Assembly (NCBI GenBank): GCA_963717155.1
Contig: OY970326.1
Location: forward strand, 1,736,001 to 1,800,000
Direction: 5' to 3'
Source of the DNA: G963717155 sp963717155
GTDB lineage: Bacteria; Actinomycetota; Thermoleophilia; Gaiellales; JALYLC01
Length of the DNA stretch: 64,000 nt
Below the pieces are notes generated by a model. It was not told where the DNA came from and ran no database searches. It worked only from the letters and a program-made list of their open reading frames with translations. Shown piece after piece: positions 1-8,170 of this stretch (its first letter is position 1; each line of letters opens with the position of its first letter). The position numbers and the translations under genes were made by a program.

Positions 1-278
1 CCGGCCGCGCGTCGGGCCGCACCTACGAGACGCCCGTCAACGTGTTCGCCCACGGCGAGGACTTCGTCATCGCCCTTACCTACGGGATCGAGTCGGACTG
101 GGTCAGGAACGTCCAGGCCGCAGGCGGCTGCGACCTGATCACGCGACGCACGCGCTACCGGCTGTGCGACCCGGAGATCGTCCACGACGAGCGTCGCCGG
201 CTGGCGAGCGCGAAGACACGTCCGATCCTGCGTCTGCTCGGGGTCGCCGACTTCCTACGCCTGCGACGCGCCGACTGA
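1..278 (+). CDS. nitroreductase-family deazaflavin-dependent oxidoreductase, 5'-truncated
   Basis: The window opens inside this gene; codons run in frame from base 3 to the TGA at 276-278. The visible C-terminal part reads SGRTYETPVNVF, LTYGIESDWVRNVQAAGGC and ends RLLGVADFLRLRRAD. This is the typical tail of the small split beta-barrel proteins of the DUF385/F420-binding nitroreductase family, in which the strand pairs TPVNVF and DWVRN recur. Family members bind deazaflavin F420 and reduce varied substrates. The N-terminal part lies outside the window, so full length and substrate cannot be judged. Confidence 0.8.
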   Translation, partial: GRASGRTYETPVNVFAHGEDFVIALTYGIESDWVRNVQAAGGCDLITRRTRYRLCDPEIVHDERRRLASAKTRPILRLLGVADFLRLRRAD

Positions 279-280
279 CG

Positions 281-658
281 TCACGCCGCGAGGCGACCCG
301 CGAGGTGGCGGAGGTAGCGCCTGGGGTTGCGGAGCAGCTCCTCGACCTCGCTCGCGCCGAGCAGCTCGACGCGCACCTCGGGATGGCTCTCGGAGAGGCG
401 GCGCAGCTTCGCCCGCTTCCGGTTCAGCCGGCGCGGACTGCCGCTCGAGACCTCGAGGTAGAGGTCGAGCGCCGGAAGGTAGAAGTCCGGCGAGCATGCC
501 TCGCGCTCGCGCCCGTCGGGATGGCGGGCGATCACGAACCGGGTCGGCTCGTAGCGCCACTCGACGCGAACACGATCGAGGGCCGCAGCGACGTCGGCCT
601 CGGCCTCGGTCGCCAGCTTCGGATGTGGCTCCGCCACGCACTCACGGTACCGGCACAC
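281..658 (-). CDS. conserved hypothetical protein, possible PD-(D/E)XK nuclease-like fold
   Basis: A 125-residue protein read leftward, ending two bases from the previous gene's stop. Its centre carries CSPDFYLPALDLYLEV followed by a basic stretch, RRLNRKRAKLRRL. A PDFYLP...LDLYLEV strand pair followed by a Lys/Arg helix resembles small actinobacterial proteins whose fold is compared with restriction-type nucleases, where Asp and Glu would bind metal. The expected lysine after the glutamate (E-x-K) is not evident, since the sequence reads EVSSGS. Nuclease activity is therefore only a suggestion. The start used is the first in-frame GTG; ATG and RBS support is weak. Confidence 0.55.
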   Translation of the reverse strand: MCRYRECVAEPHPKLATEAEADVAAALDRVRVEWRYEPTRFVIARHPDGREREACSPDFYLPALDLYLEVSSGSPRRLNRKRAKLRRLSESHPEVRVELLGASEVEELLRNPRRYLRHLAGRLAA

Positions 659-974
659 CCGGACGAACCTCTGGCGCGAACCGGTGAAGAACGCGTGATC
701 GTCCGGAGAAGAACCCGGAAACGAAAGCGCACCGAGTCGGTGGCCGCCTTCGGATCCGGCGCCTCACGTACCGTCGCCTTGCGGCTTCCGTACGCCTGGC
801 CACCTTCTCTTCCGGTGTCCCCGTGCTCGGTGCGTTGCCAACGCTATCGACCGGGACCCGGCCCCGTCAAGACCCTACGAGCACGAATATCGCACGTAGC
901 GAGAAAACGTCTTCCGGGCATCCCATCTCGGGGCGAAGGTTGACCGGCGACGTCGTTCTCCGTAGCGTGGCGGC
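659..974. other. intergenic region between divergent genes
   Basis: About 316 bases with no convincing gene. The leftward gene starts at 658 and the rightward DUF6636 gene at 975. The only clear signal is the rightward promoter at 940-968, listed separately. Longer open frames crossing this stretch are antisense or frame shadows. Confidence 0.5.
940..968 (+). promoter_or_regulatory. sigma-70-type promoter, leaderless
   Basis: TTGACC (940-945), a 17-base spacer and TAGCGT (963-968) match the -35/-10 consensus well. Only six bases separate the -10 box from the ATG at 975, so transcription should start at or next to the start codon, giving a leaderless mRNA. No Shine-Dalgarno sequence precedes the ATG, in agreement. 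Confidence 0.7.
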
Positions 975-1439
975 ATGTGGCCGAGACGTCTCCGACAGGC
1001 ACTCCTGGGGGTCATCGTCGCAACGTGCGCGGCCAGCCTGGTCGCCACGGCAGATGCCGCGATGGTGCACTTCAAGAGCCCGAGCGGCAACATCAACTGC
1101 TTCATGTTCTCGACGCAGGGAGGCGTCGTCGACTGCATCGTCCTGCACGCCTCGTGGCCGCATCCGCCGCCCCGCCCGAAGTCGTGCGACCTCGACTGGA
1201 TGCCGTTCGAGGTACAGCTCACGGGCCGCCATGTCGTGGTCGGCGGCTGTCGAGGCGACATCGGGCCGCGGTGTGGCGCGAGCGGGGGTCCGTGCACGGT
1301 CCTCGCCTACGGACGCTCCGTCACGCTCGGAGGGGTCCGCTGCAGCTCCGCACCGACCGGCATCACCTGCCGGCGCATCGCCGGATCGAGACACCCGGGC
1401 TTCCGGCTCGCGCGACAGAACGTCGTCGCGCTCAACTAG
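975..1439 (+). CDS. secreted DUF6636-type protein
   Basis: A 154-residue protein with a signal peptide: MWPRRLRQ, a hydrophobic stretch to about residue 22, then ATADAA. The mature part begins with HFKSPSGNINCFMFS, the hallmark F-x-SPSGNI-x-C opening of DUF6636 domains. Cysteines at the two ends (INCF, VDCI, GGCRG, RCGA, CTVL, RCSS, ITCRR) probably form disulfides. The family is found in exported actinobacterial proteins and has no known function. The start is fixed by the leaderless promoter just upstream. The 3' end overlaps the convergent methyltransferase gene by eight bases. Confidence 0.75.
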   Translation: MWPRRLRQALLGVIVATCAASLVATADAAMVHFKSPSGNINCFMFSTQGGVVDCIVLHASWPHPPPRPKSCDLDWMPFEVQLTGRHVVVGGCRGDIGPRCGASGGPCTVLAYGRSVTLGGVRCSSAPTGITCRRIAGSRHPGFRLARQNVVALN

Positions 1440-2430
1440 CCACGGCGGCGAGCAGCGTCGAGCGGGGGCCCTCGCGCTGGCCGGCGAGGCGCCAGCCTGA
1501 CGCGGCCAGCAACGCCTCGAACTCGGCGAGTGTCCGCTCGCGCCCGCCCAGCAGGACGAGCATGTTGAGGTCGAGCAGCTTGACGGGGCTCGGCCGAGCG
1601 TCCGCCGGCACGGTCTGCTCGAGCACGAAGAGGCGCCCGTGCTCGCCGGCCGCGCGCCGACACGCGTCGAGGATGCGAATGCCGTCCTCGTCGCTCCAGT
1701 CATGCAGGACCTGGGCCAGGATGTACGCGTCCGCCGCGGGCACCTCCTCGAAGAAGTCGCCCCCCTCGGCGCGTAGTCGTCCGGCGACCCCCGTCGCCTG
1801 GATCCTGATCGCGGCGCGCTCGGCGACCTGCGGAAGATCGAAGCTGACCCCCGTGAGCGACGGGACGCGGTCGAGCAGCGCCTCGAGCAGCGCCCCGTTC
1901 CCGCCGCCGACGTCCAGGACCGATCCGATACCCGACCAGTCCCACTCGAGCAACGGGATCAGCCGCAGAGCCGCGGTCCCGGACATCGCGCGGTCGAAGC
2001 GGCGCGCGCCCTCGGGGTTCTGCTGGAACCAGTCGAAGAACGGCGCCCCGAAGCGCGCTGTAAATGCAGGCTCGCCGGTCCTCAGGCTGCCGGCGGCCCC
2101 CGACCACGCGTCGTAGACCTCGGCTCCGAACAGCAGCGCGAGCTGGCGCATCGAGCCGTCCACGTCCTCCCGCAGGAGCTCACCGGCCGCGGTGAGGCGC
2201 CAGACGTCGGGCGCGTCACGCATCACCAGGCCGTCGGCCTCGAGCAGCCGCAACATCCGGCGCAACGCATCCTCGTCCGCGCCGACCTGGCGCGCGAGCG
2301 CGGCCGTGCCGGTCGTTCCCGCGGCGATCGCATCGGCGACGCCGAGCTCGGCGACCGCGGCGATCGTCTGCGTACGCATCATCCCGGAGATCAGATCGAA
2401 GAGCCTGGCCGAGGGGTGCGGAGCGGTCAT
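1432..2430 (-). CDS. class I SAM-dependent O-methyltransferase (acetylserotonin/hydroxyneurosporene type)
   Basis: A 332-residue protein with an N-terminal winged-helix dimerisation domain (about residues 10-85, GVADAIAAGTTGTAALAR) and a C-terminal Rossmann methyltransferase domain. SAM motif I is visible as VLDVGGGNGALLEALL, followed by the acidic loop and the motif ILAQVLHDWSDED, typical of plant-caffeate/CrtF-like O-methyltransferases in which the His of HDW acts as base. It would methylate a small hydroxylated, often aromatic or polyketide, substrate. The ATG at 2430 gives MTAPHPSARLFDLISG; the extra upstream residues of the open frame look non-coding. It is divergent from the monooxygenase-reductase pair, so a joint role is possible but unproven. 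Confidence 0.85.
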   Translation of the reverse strand: MTAPHPSARLFDLISGMMRTQTIAAVAELGVADAIAAGTTGTAALARQVGADEDALRRMLRLLEADGLVMRDAPDVWRLTAAGELLREDVDGSMRQLALLFGAEVYDAWSGAAGSLRTGEPAFTARFGAPFFDWFQQNPEGARRFDRAMSGTAALRLIPLLEWDWSGIGSVLDVGGGNGALLEALLDRVPSLTGVSFDLPQVAERAAIRIQATGVAGRLRAEGGDFFEEVPAADAYILAQVLHDWSDEDGIRILDACRRAAGEHGRLFVLEQTVPADARPSPVKLLDLNMLVLLGGRERTLAEFEALLAASGWRLAGQREGPRSTLLAAVAS

Positions 2431-2487
2431 CGCGCCATGGTGCCATCGCCGGCGGAGGCCGGTGCAGCGATCCGCCATCATGGCGGG

Positions 2488-2805
2488 ATGGCCGACCTCT
2501 TCGGCATCCAGGTTCGCTTCACGGCACGACCCGGGCAGGGAGCCGCATTCGCGGACATGCTGCTCGAGGCGGCAGCGGGCCTCGAAGGCGTCGCTGAATG
2601 CCTGCTGTACGTCGTCAGTCGCGATGCCGACGATCCAGACGTCATCTGGGTGGCCGAGTCGTGGTCCGATCAGGAGGCGCACACCGCCTCGCTGCAGGCT
2701 CCCGGCGCGCAGGCGCTGATCGAGCAGGCGCTCCCTCTCCTTGCCGCCCCGCCCGAGGCGATCCGGCTCCAGCCGCTGGGCGGCAAGGGCCTGCGGCTAC
2801 GGTAA
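2488..2805 (+). CDS. antibiotic biosynthesis monooxygenase (ABM) domain protein
   Basis: A 105-residue ferredoxin-like alpha/beta barrel protein. FGIQVRFTARPGQGAAF and WVAESWSDQEAHTASL are the usual ABM strand and the W-x-S-x-E-x(2)-H segment. Members work as small cofactor-free monooxygenases on quinols or polyketides, or as stress proteins. The ATG at 2488 (MADLFGIQV) is chosen because upstream codons are atypical. The next gene starts four bases after the stop, so the two are probably co-expressed, and an ABM next to a quinone oxidoreductase is a common pairing for quinone or aromatic handling. Confidence 0.75.
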   Translation: MADLFGIQVRFTARPGQGAAFADMLLEAAAGLEGVAECLLYVVSRDADDPDVIWVAESWSDQEAHTASLQAPGAQALIEQALPLLAAPPEAIRLQPLGGKGLRLR

Positions 2806-2809
2806 CGAG

Positions 2810-3739
2810 ATGCTCGCACTCACCGCCGCGCCGGGGGCGCCTGGAAATGTCAGCCTGCGCGAGGTCGCCGATCCGACGCCACACCAGCACGAGACGCTCA
2901 TCCGCGTGCGGGCGGTGTCGCTGAACCGTGGCGAGACGCGGCGCCTCGCAGACATGGCAGATGGCGCGGTGACCGGCTGGGACATGGCCGGAGTCGTCGA
3001 GCGCGCCGCCGCCGACGGCTCGGGGCCGACCGTGGGGACGCGCGTCGTCGCGCTCGCCGGCAGCGGAGCGTGGGCCGAGCTCGCGGCGGTTCCGGCCAAC
3101 ATGCTCGCCGAGCTGCGCGACGACGTCTCGGACGCGCAGGCGGCCACCCTCCCCGTCGCGGGGCTGACGGCGCTTCGGGCGCTCGACATCATCGGGCCGA
3201 CCGCAGACCAGCGGGTCCTGGTCACGGGGGCGAGCGGCGGCGTCGGGCACTTCGCGGTGCAGCTCGCAAAGCTCGCGGGCGCGCACGTCACGGCCGTATC
3301 TGCGAGTCCGGAGCGAGCGCAGGGCCTGCGCGAGCTGGGCGCCGACGCGGTGATCCACGCGCTCGAGCCTGCCGGCGAGGAGTTCGACGGCATCGTCGAG
3401 GCCGTCGGCGGCGCGACGCTGGGTGCTGCCATGCAGCGCATCGGAGAGATGGGGACGATCGTCTCGTTCGCCGCGAGCGACGGCTCTCTCGTGCAGTTCC
3501 CGACCCGCGCGTTCTTCTTCCGAGCGTCGGGCGCCCGGCTCGTCGGCATCTACCTGTTCGCCGAGATCGCGCGACGCGGCGGCTGCACGATCGATCTCAT
3601 GCGGCTCGTCGATCTCGTCGGCGACGGCCATCTCGATTGCTCGATCGATCGCATCGTGTCCTGGCGGGATGCCGGCGAGCACCTCGAGGCGCTGCTCGCG
3701 CGCAGGATCTCCGGCAAGGTCGTTCTGACGATCGACTGA
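2810..3739 (+). CDS. zinc-independent MDR-family NADPH:quinone oxidoreductase
   Basis: A 309-residue medium-chain dehydrogenase/reductase. The N-terminal GroES-like part (residues 1-110) contains VSLNRGETR and GWDMAGVVE. The Rossmann part carries VLVTGASGGVGHFAVQLAKLAGAHVTAV, the NAD(P)-binding motif of quinone oxidoreductase (QOR)-like enzymes. The structural-zinc cysteine cluster is absent, as expected for QOR types. It probably reduces quinones or enones with NADPH. The start overlaps the end of the monooxygenase gene region (stop at 2805, ATG at 2810). A TACGGT box six bases before the ATG (2798-2803) could be an internal leaderless promoter, but lies in coding sequence. Confidence 0.85.
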   Translation: MLALTAAPGAPGNVSLREVADPTPHQHETLIRVRAVSLNRGETRRLADMADGAVTGWDMAGVVERAAADGSGPTVGTRVVALAGSGAWAELAAVPANMLAELRDDVSDAQAATLPVAGLTALRALDIIGPTADQRVLVTGASGGVGHFAVQLAKLAGAHVTAVSASPERAQGLRELGADAVIHALEPAGEEFDGIVEAVGGATLGAAMQRIGEMGTIVSFAASDGSLVQFPTRAFFFRASGARLVGIYLFAEIARRGGCTIDLMRLVDLVGDGHLDCSIDRIVSWRDAGEHLEALLARRISGKVVLTID

Positions 3740-3774
3740 CAGGCGAGACTCGGGGAATGGTCGACGACGCCCTT

Positions 3775-3780
3775 TAGAGT
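3775..3780 (+). promoter_or_regulatory. putative -10 box (TAGAGT) for the MFS gene
   Basis: TAGAGT fits TANNNT and ends six bases before the GTG at 3787, the same spacing as the strong leaderless promoter at 940-968. No good -35 hexamer is seen, so support is moderate. Confidence 0.4.
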
Positions 3781-3786
3781 GCGTGG

Positions 3787-4944
3787 GTGCCCGCCGGGAT
3801 CCTGCTCGTGTATGCGCTCATCCTGGTGGGCGAGTTCTCGTGGTCGGCGGTCGTACCGCTTGTCCCGACGTTCGCCCAGCAGCTGCACCTGTCGCAGTCC
3901 ACGGCGGGCCTGCTCGCGGGCGCGACCGGCCTGGCGGTGCTCGTCGTCGCGCTTCCGGCAGGCATGCTCGCTGACCGCTACGGGGCGCGCCGCCTGACGC
4001 TGATCTCCGCTGCCCTGATGTCGGGCTCGCTGCTCGCCCACGCGATCCCGGGGTTCTGGCCGTTGCTCGCTTCGCGGTTCGTGTTCGGGCTCGGGTTCGG
4101 AACGGTCTGGACAGCGGGCGTGGCCTGGATCGGCGAGCTCGCTCCGCGTGAGCGTCGCGAGTCGGCGCTCGCCCGGCCGATGACGATCGCCGGGCTCGCA
4201 TTCATGATCGGCCCCGTGTTCGCGGGCGTCGTGGGAGAGCGGTTCGGAGTCCGAACGCCGTTCGTGGCGACGGGCTTCGTGGGACTCGTCATCTGTCTCG
4301 CCCTGCTGCGCGTACCGGAGCCGCGGCGCGAGGTGCAGCCGGCGATCCCGTCCCTCCTCGAGACCCTGAGTCGGGCGATGCGGGAGCCGGTCGTGGTCGC
4401 GAGCCTCGGGCTCATGCTGATCGCATCGTGCGCGAGCAGTGCCATCTACCTGCTCGTGCCGCTGCAGCTGCACGACGACGGGCTGTCGGCGAGCGGCATC
4501 GGGGCTGCGTTCTCGATCGGGGCGCTCGTCTTCGCGTGTGCCAGCTTCCTCGTCGGTCGTCTCGGAGCGCGTATGACGAAGCTCGTCGTCGGCGGCGCCG
4601 CCTCGGGGCTGCTGGCAGCCGTGCTGCTACTGCCCGTGGCGAGTGCGACCGTTCCCTCGCTGGTCGGGCTGCTGGTGCTGCGCGCGCCGCTGTTCGCGGT
4701 GCTCTTCGGCATCTCGTTCCCGCTCGCGGCCTGGGGAGCCGACCGCGCGGGCATCGGCCGGGGCGTCGTGCTCGGGCTGCTGAACGCCGTGTGGGCGGCC
4801 TCCACGGTGATCGGCCCGATCGCAGGCGGAGCGCTCGCGGACGCGGCAGGGCGCTCGGCCGTCTACCTGTTGCTCGTGTGCGCATCGCTGGTCGCGGCGG
4901 CCTGGCTGCTTCCGCGCCGGAGAGCCGCGGCGGCCACCGGTTGA
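3787..4944 (+). CDS. MFS transporter
   Basis: A 385-residue polytopic protein with about 12 hydrophobic segments. The MFS loop 2-3 signature appears as GMLADRYGARRLTL, and the N-terminal half starts with the segment LLVYALILVGEFSWSAVVPLVP. The second half after about residue 200 repeats the six-helix layout with an antiparallel break (REPVVVASLG). It is a proton-coupled drug or metabolite exporter or importer of unknown substrate. GTG at 3787 is preferred because it follows a TAGAGT box by six bases and no ATG fits the first helix. It lies downstream of the quinone reductase in the same direction, separated by 47 bases. Confidence 0.85.
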   Translation: MPAGILLVYALILVGEFSWSAVVPLVPTFAQQLHLSQSTAGLLAGATGLAVLVVALPAGMLADRYGARRLTLISAALMSGSLLAHAIPGFWPLLASRFVFGLGFGTVWTAGVAWIGELAPRERRESALARPMTIAGLAFMIGPVFAGVVGERFGVRTPFVATGFVGLVICLALLRVPEPRREVQPAIPSLLETLSRAMREPVVVASLGLMLIASCASSAIYLLVPLQLHDDGLSASGIGAAFSIGALVFACASFLVGRLGARMTKLVVGGAASGLLAAVLLLPVASATVPSLVGLLVLRAPLFAVLFGISFPLAAWGADRAGIGRGVVLGLLNAVWAASTVIGPIAGGALADAAGRSAVYLLLVCASLVAAAWLLPRRRAAAATG

Positions 4945-5044
4945 TCGTGTGTCGCGGAGTTGATGAGGTTTGCGGCCTCGGTGTTCAGGGATCTCCTCGA
5001 GGGGCCCAGCACGTGCGGTCGATCCAGTACGTGACCTCGGGCTG

Positions 5045-5437
5045 CTAGACCGGACCGAGCAGGTCCCAGCGGTTCCCCGCGATGTCGCGGAACACCGCGA
5101 CACGACCGTACGGCTCCTCACGCGGAGCCGTCACGAACTCGACCCCGGCGGCGACCATCCGCTCGTAGGCCTCGGCGAAGTCGTCGACCCGCAGGAAGAA
5201 CCCGACGCGACCCGCCGCCTGGTTGCCGACGATCGACTCCTGGGTCTCTCCGTCCGCACGGGCGAGCAGCAGTCCCGTCCGCGCCCCCGGCGGCCGCACC
5301 ACGACCCAGCGCTTCGGACGTCCGTCGTTGGTCAGCGACGGCGAGTCCTCCACGAGGTCGAAGCCCAGTACGTCGACGAAGAAGTCGATCGCGCTGTCGT
5401 ACTCCTCGACCACGAGCGCAACGAGCTCGAGATGCAT
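5045..5437 (-). CDS. VOC-family (glyoxalase/bleomycin resistance) protein
   Basis: A 130-residue vicinal-oxygen-chelate fold protein with two beta-alpha-beta3 halves: LELVALVVEEYDSAIDFFVDVLGF at the N-terminus and GRVGFFLRVDDFAEAYERMVAAGVEF in the middle, ending RVAVFRDIAGNRWDLLGPV. The usual metal ligands (early His/Gln, central Glu/His, final Glu) are only partly visible: the final position reads NRWDL and the first strand has HLELV. Metal-dependent catalysis is therefore uncertain. It is the last gene of the leftward inositol operon, eight bases after the aldolase stop, and may act on or protect from an aldehyde intermediate. Confidence 0.75.
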   Translation of the reverse strand: MHLELVALVVEEYDSAIDFFVDVLGFDLVEDSPSLTNDGRPKRWVVVRPPGARTGLLLARADGETQESIVGNQAAGRVGFFLRVDDFAEAYERMVAAGVEFVTAPREEPYGRVAVFRDIAGNRWDLLGPV

Positions 5438-5444
5438 GGGAGGC

Positions 5445-6423
5445 CTACGCGCTCCACCAGGTCGGCGGAGGCGCGACCGGCTCCGGGAGCCTCTGGCGCC
5501 ACGGCCGGCCGTGTGCCTCGGCGAGCGCACGGAGCCGGCGGACGAGCGGCACGCACTCGCGCGCGAGCCGTTCGACGAGCGCGTCGCCGTCCAGCCCCAG
5601 CGCGGCCTGCCACAGCGTGCGACCGGCGATGAAGCCCGATGCCCCGGCAGCGCACGAGACCTCGACGTCTCGCGCGAAGCCCTCCGCATCGCCGCCTCCG
5701 CCGAGCAGCACCCACGGCGTCTCGCCGGAGGCCACGTCGATCTGCTCGCACCAGCGCGCCTCCTCGGCGCGGCGCGGCGGCACGCGGAAACTGCAGCTTG
5801 AGGATGTCGCCACCCAACGGCCGCAGGCGCTCGACCGAGGCGAGCACGATCGGACCGAGGTTGGCGGCGAGCGACGTCGCATCCTCCGGCGGGAGCGGAT
5901 AGGCGATCGGCTCGACGATCAACGGGAGGCCGGCCGCGTGACAGGCCGCGACCGCCTCGGCCACGACCGCGTCCTGCAGCGTCGCGGACGCCTCGTGATC
6001 GGGCCTGTACGGCAGCAGGAGCTTGCACGCGCTGGCGCCGGACTCGAGCGCCCGCGCCGGGGACCAGTCGGGCAGGAACGTCGTCACCCGGCCGGACTCG
6101 ACGTCGGAGTAGCCCTGCGCCTCCAGCGGCATCACGACCGGAGCCGGTCCGGGTGCGCCGCTTGCGAGTGCGAGGCCGCCAGCCTCCGGGTCGAGCATCA
6201 CGCCGGTCGCGTGCGGCGCGAGCGCGCGGATCACGGCCGCCTTGAAGCGTGCGGCCTGTTCACGGGTCGGCGGCTCGAGCCCTGCGCGGGCGTGCGCCGC
6301 CGTCAGGGCGTCGCGATGGTCGATCGCCGAGACCGCGAAGATGCCGCGCGATCCCGAGAGCGCATCGAGCCTGCGCCTGCCGCCCGATCTCGGAGCGGAG
6401 ATCAGGCGGGGCTCACAGTCCAC
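5445..6423 (-). CDS. class I (LacD/tagatose-bisphosphate type) aldolase of the inositol operon, frameshifted
   Basis: Two frames join to about 325 residues. The N-terminal frame reads FAVSAIDHRDALTAAH, GVMLDPEAGG and LLLPYRPDHEA, then LGGDILKLQFP. Near 5775-5790 it continues in the next frame as CEQIDVASGETPWVLLGGGG and GASGFIAGRTLWQAAL. The lysine in DILKLQFP fits the Schiff-base region of LacD-type aldolases. By position in the operon (after iolE, with iolC and iolB) I infer that it cleaves the IolC product, 2-deoxy-5-keto-gluconate 6-phosphate, to DHAP and malonate semialdehyde, the IolJ step. The GTG start at 6423 overlaps the iolE stop by 11 bases. The frame break lies in a G/C repeat and is probably a sequence error. 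Confidence 0.7.
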
Positions 6424-7333
6424 GCTCGCTGAGCCACACGCGGTTGCGGCGCGCGGAATCCACCGCGTCCTCGAACGTCCGCCCGGGTCGCAGCACCTGA
6501 TCCTGCTCGACCACGATCCAGCCGTCGTACCCGCGCCGCAGAAGCTCCGCCAGACAGGCGTCGACATCTGCGCCCCCCTGCCCGAGCTCGCAGAACGCTC
6601 CCTCCTCCCAGGCACGTTCGAGTCCCGCGCCCTCGCGTGGAGGCGGCCGAGCAGCGTCATGTCGACGTCCTTCAGGTGCACGTGGTTGACGAGCTCGCCG
6701 TGCGCGTGCAGCAGCTCGAGCGGGTTTCCGCCACCGAATGCCGAGTGGCCGGTATCGAAGCAGAGGCCGAGCAGCGATCGATCGAGCCCCTCGACGAACC
6801 GCTCGATCTCGCGGGGCGACTCGACGTACGTGCCGGCGTGGTAGTGGAACGACGCGGGGAAGCCGCGTTCGCGGCACTGCTCGGCCGCGCGGTGCGCGCT
6901 CTCGAGGAGCAGTGCGAATCGCTCGTCGTCGAGCCAGGTCTCGGGGTGCTGCTCGATCCGCCCGGCGAAGGCCAGGCGCTCGGGCTCGCAGAACGCGTCC
7001 GAGATCAGGATCGCCGGCCGGGGATCGCTTCCGCGCGCCTCGTCCAGCAGCTGGAGCGTCTCGTCGAGACCCTTCAGGTCGGCCTCGACGTGCTCGCGGC
7101 GCGAGAGTCGCAGCGCGAGGAACGAGCCCACCAGCACGAGCCCGCGCGACCCGAGCGTGTCGGCGACGGCCGCGCCGTCGCCGAAGTAGCCCGGCGGTCC
7201 GAGCTCGCTGCCCGCGTAGCCGAGCTCTGCCATCGTCTGCAGCGAGCACCGGGCCCGCCGGCAGATCATCACGGCCGGCGGTCAGCTCGAAGACGCCGAA
7301 GCTGACGGGGGCGCTCGCGATGCGGGGAGTCAT
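6413..7333 (-). CDS. iolE: inosose dehydratase / sugar phosphate isomerase-epimerase, two frame breaks
   Basis: A TIM-barrel protein of about 306 residues once frames are joined. It starts MTPRIASAPVSFGVFEL, shifts near 7240-7255 to LQTMAELGYAGSELGPPGYF, runs through FHYHAGTYVE, LCFDTGHSAFGGG and NHVHLKDVD, and shifts back near 6635 to EGAFCELGQGGADV and GYDGWIVVEQDQVL. These are the metal-binding and active-site stretches (Glu, Asp, His, Glu) of the xylose-isomerase-like IolE family, which dehydrates scyllo-inosose. ATG at 7333 overlaps the iolB stop (ATGA), so the two are translationally coupled. Both frame breaks leave the conserved sequence intact, so the gene is probably functional. Confidence 0.8.
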   Translation of the reverse strand: MTPRIASAPVSFGVFELTAGRDDLPAGPVLAADDGRARLRGQRARTAGLLRRRRGRRRHARVARARAGGLVPRAATLAPRARRGRPEGSRRDAPAAGRGARKRSPAGDPDLGRVLRARAPGLRRADRAAPRDLARRRAIRTAPRERAPRGRAVPRTRLPRVVPLPRRHVRRVAPRDRAVRRGARSIAARPLLRYRPLGIRWRKPARAAARARRARQPRAPEGRRHDAARPPPREGAGLERAWEEGAFCELGQGGADVDACLAELLRRGYDGWIVVEQDQVLRPGRTFEDAVDSARRNRVWLSERGL

Positions 7334-8160
7334 CGCGAACCCCCGACGAGCGGTACGCGCGGGTCCTGTCCGAGCGACTCCCACGTCCCCCGGACCCACG
7401 CGAGGTCGGGATCGTCCGAGGCCGCCATCGAGCGGACGTCGCCTGCGAGGGAGTTCAGGTAGTAGCAGTCGTAGCCGTGCGCGGCGACGAACGGGTGGTA
7501 GCCCCGTGGGACGAGCACCGCGTCGCCGTCGTGCACGGCGTAGGCCTCGTCGAGCGCGCCGTCGCGCGTGTACACGCGTTGGACGCCGAAGCCCTCGGGG
7601 CGGGCGATCCGGTAGGCGTAGACCTCCTCGAGCACCACCTCGCCGGGCGGCTCCAGCACGTCGTGCTTGTGCGGTGGGAAGCTCGACCAGGAGCCGGCGG
7701 GCGTGAACACCTCGACGACGAGCAGACGGTGGGCCGCAAACCCCGGCGCGAGGATCTCGTTGATCTGGCGCGTCGCGTTCCCCGCCCCGCGGATCTCGAT
7801 CGCGACATCCTCTGCGCGGACGTGCGCGATCGGGCCGGCCTTCGCGGGGTCCGCGAGGGACTCGCAGAACGCGACCTCGGCGGGGCCACCGATCGGCGCG
7901 ACCGAGTAGGCGGTGCCCGGCGGCAGGTACACGGCCTCCGGCATCCCGTCGAACGGCGAGGTGCGGCCCGTGCCCGCCTCGATGTGCGTGGACCCGGCGT
8001 CGACCGCCACGCGGCCGGCGATCACGACGAGCGCAAGCTCCCGATCACCGGTGTCGTCGCTCACGGGTGCCGCGAGCGGCCCCCAGCGGAACGACAGGAA
8101 CTCCCAGCCGGCCGTCGCAGGCGTGATCGGCGGGATCGGGTGCTTCAGATGCAGGTTCAT
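7330..8160 (-). CDS. iolB: 5-deoxy-glucuronate isomerase
   Basis: A 276-residue bicupin, normal length for IolB. Recognisable stretches are GWEFLSFRWG near the N-terminus, AVYLPPGTAYSV, and the second cupin with WSSFPPHKHDV, LEEVYAYRI and VLVPRGYHPFVAAHGYDCYYLN. HKH plus Glu and a later His form the metal site. It isomerises 5-deoxy-glucuronate to 2-deoxy-5-keto-gluconate. It is the second gene of the leftward operon, ten bases after iolC, and overlaps iolE by ATGA. The ATG at 8160 gives MNLHLKHPIPP. Confidence 0.9.
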   Translation of the reverse strand: MNLHLKHPIPPITPATAGWEFLSFRWGPLAAPVSDDTGDRELALVVIAGRVAVDAGSTHIEAGTGRTSPFDGMPEAVYLPPGTAYSVAPIGGPAEVAFCESLADPAKAGPIAHVRAEDVAIEIRGAGNATRQINEILAPGFAAHRLLVVEVFTPAGSWSSFPPHKHDVLEPPGEVVLEEVYAYRIARPEGFGVQRVYTRDGALDEAYAVHDGDAVLVPRGYHPFVAAHGYDCYYLNSLAGDVRSMAASDDPDLAWVRGTWESLGQDPRVPLVGGSR

Positions 8161-8170
8161 CGCTGCGCTC

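Noticed and set aside
164..943. A 259-codon rightward open frame over the nuclease-like gene
   Set aside because: Arg/Pro-rich antisense shadow; the leftward frame has the conserved PDFYLP core.
5332..7272. Apparent 646-residue fusion of iolE, aldolase and more
   Set aside because: The frame merely passes through parts of two genes that are each broken by indels; the joining stretches have no natural sequence.
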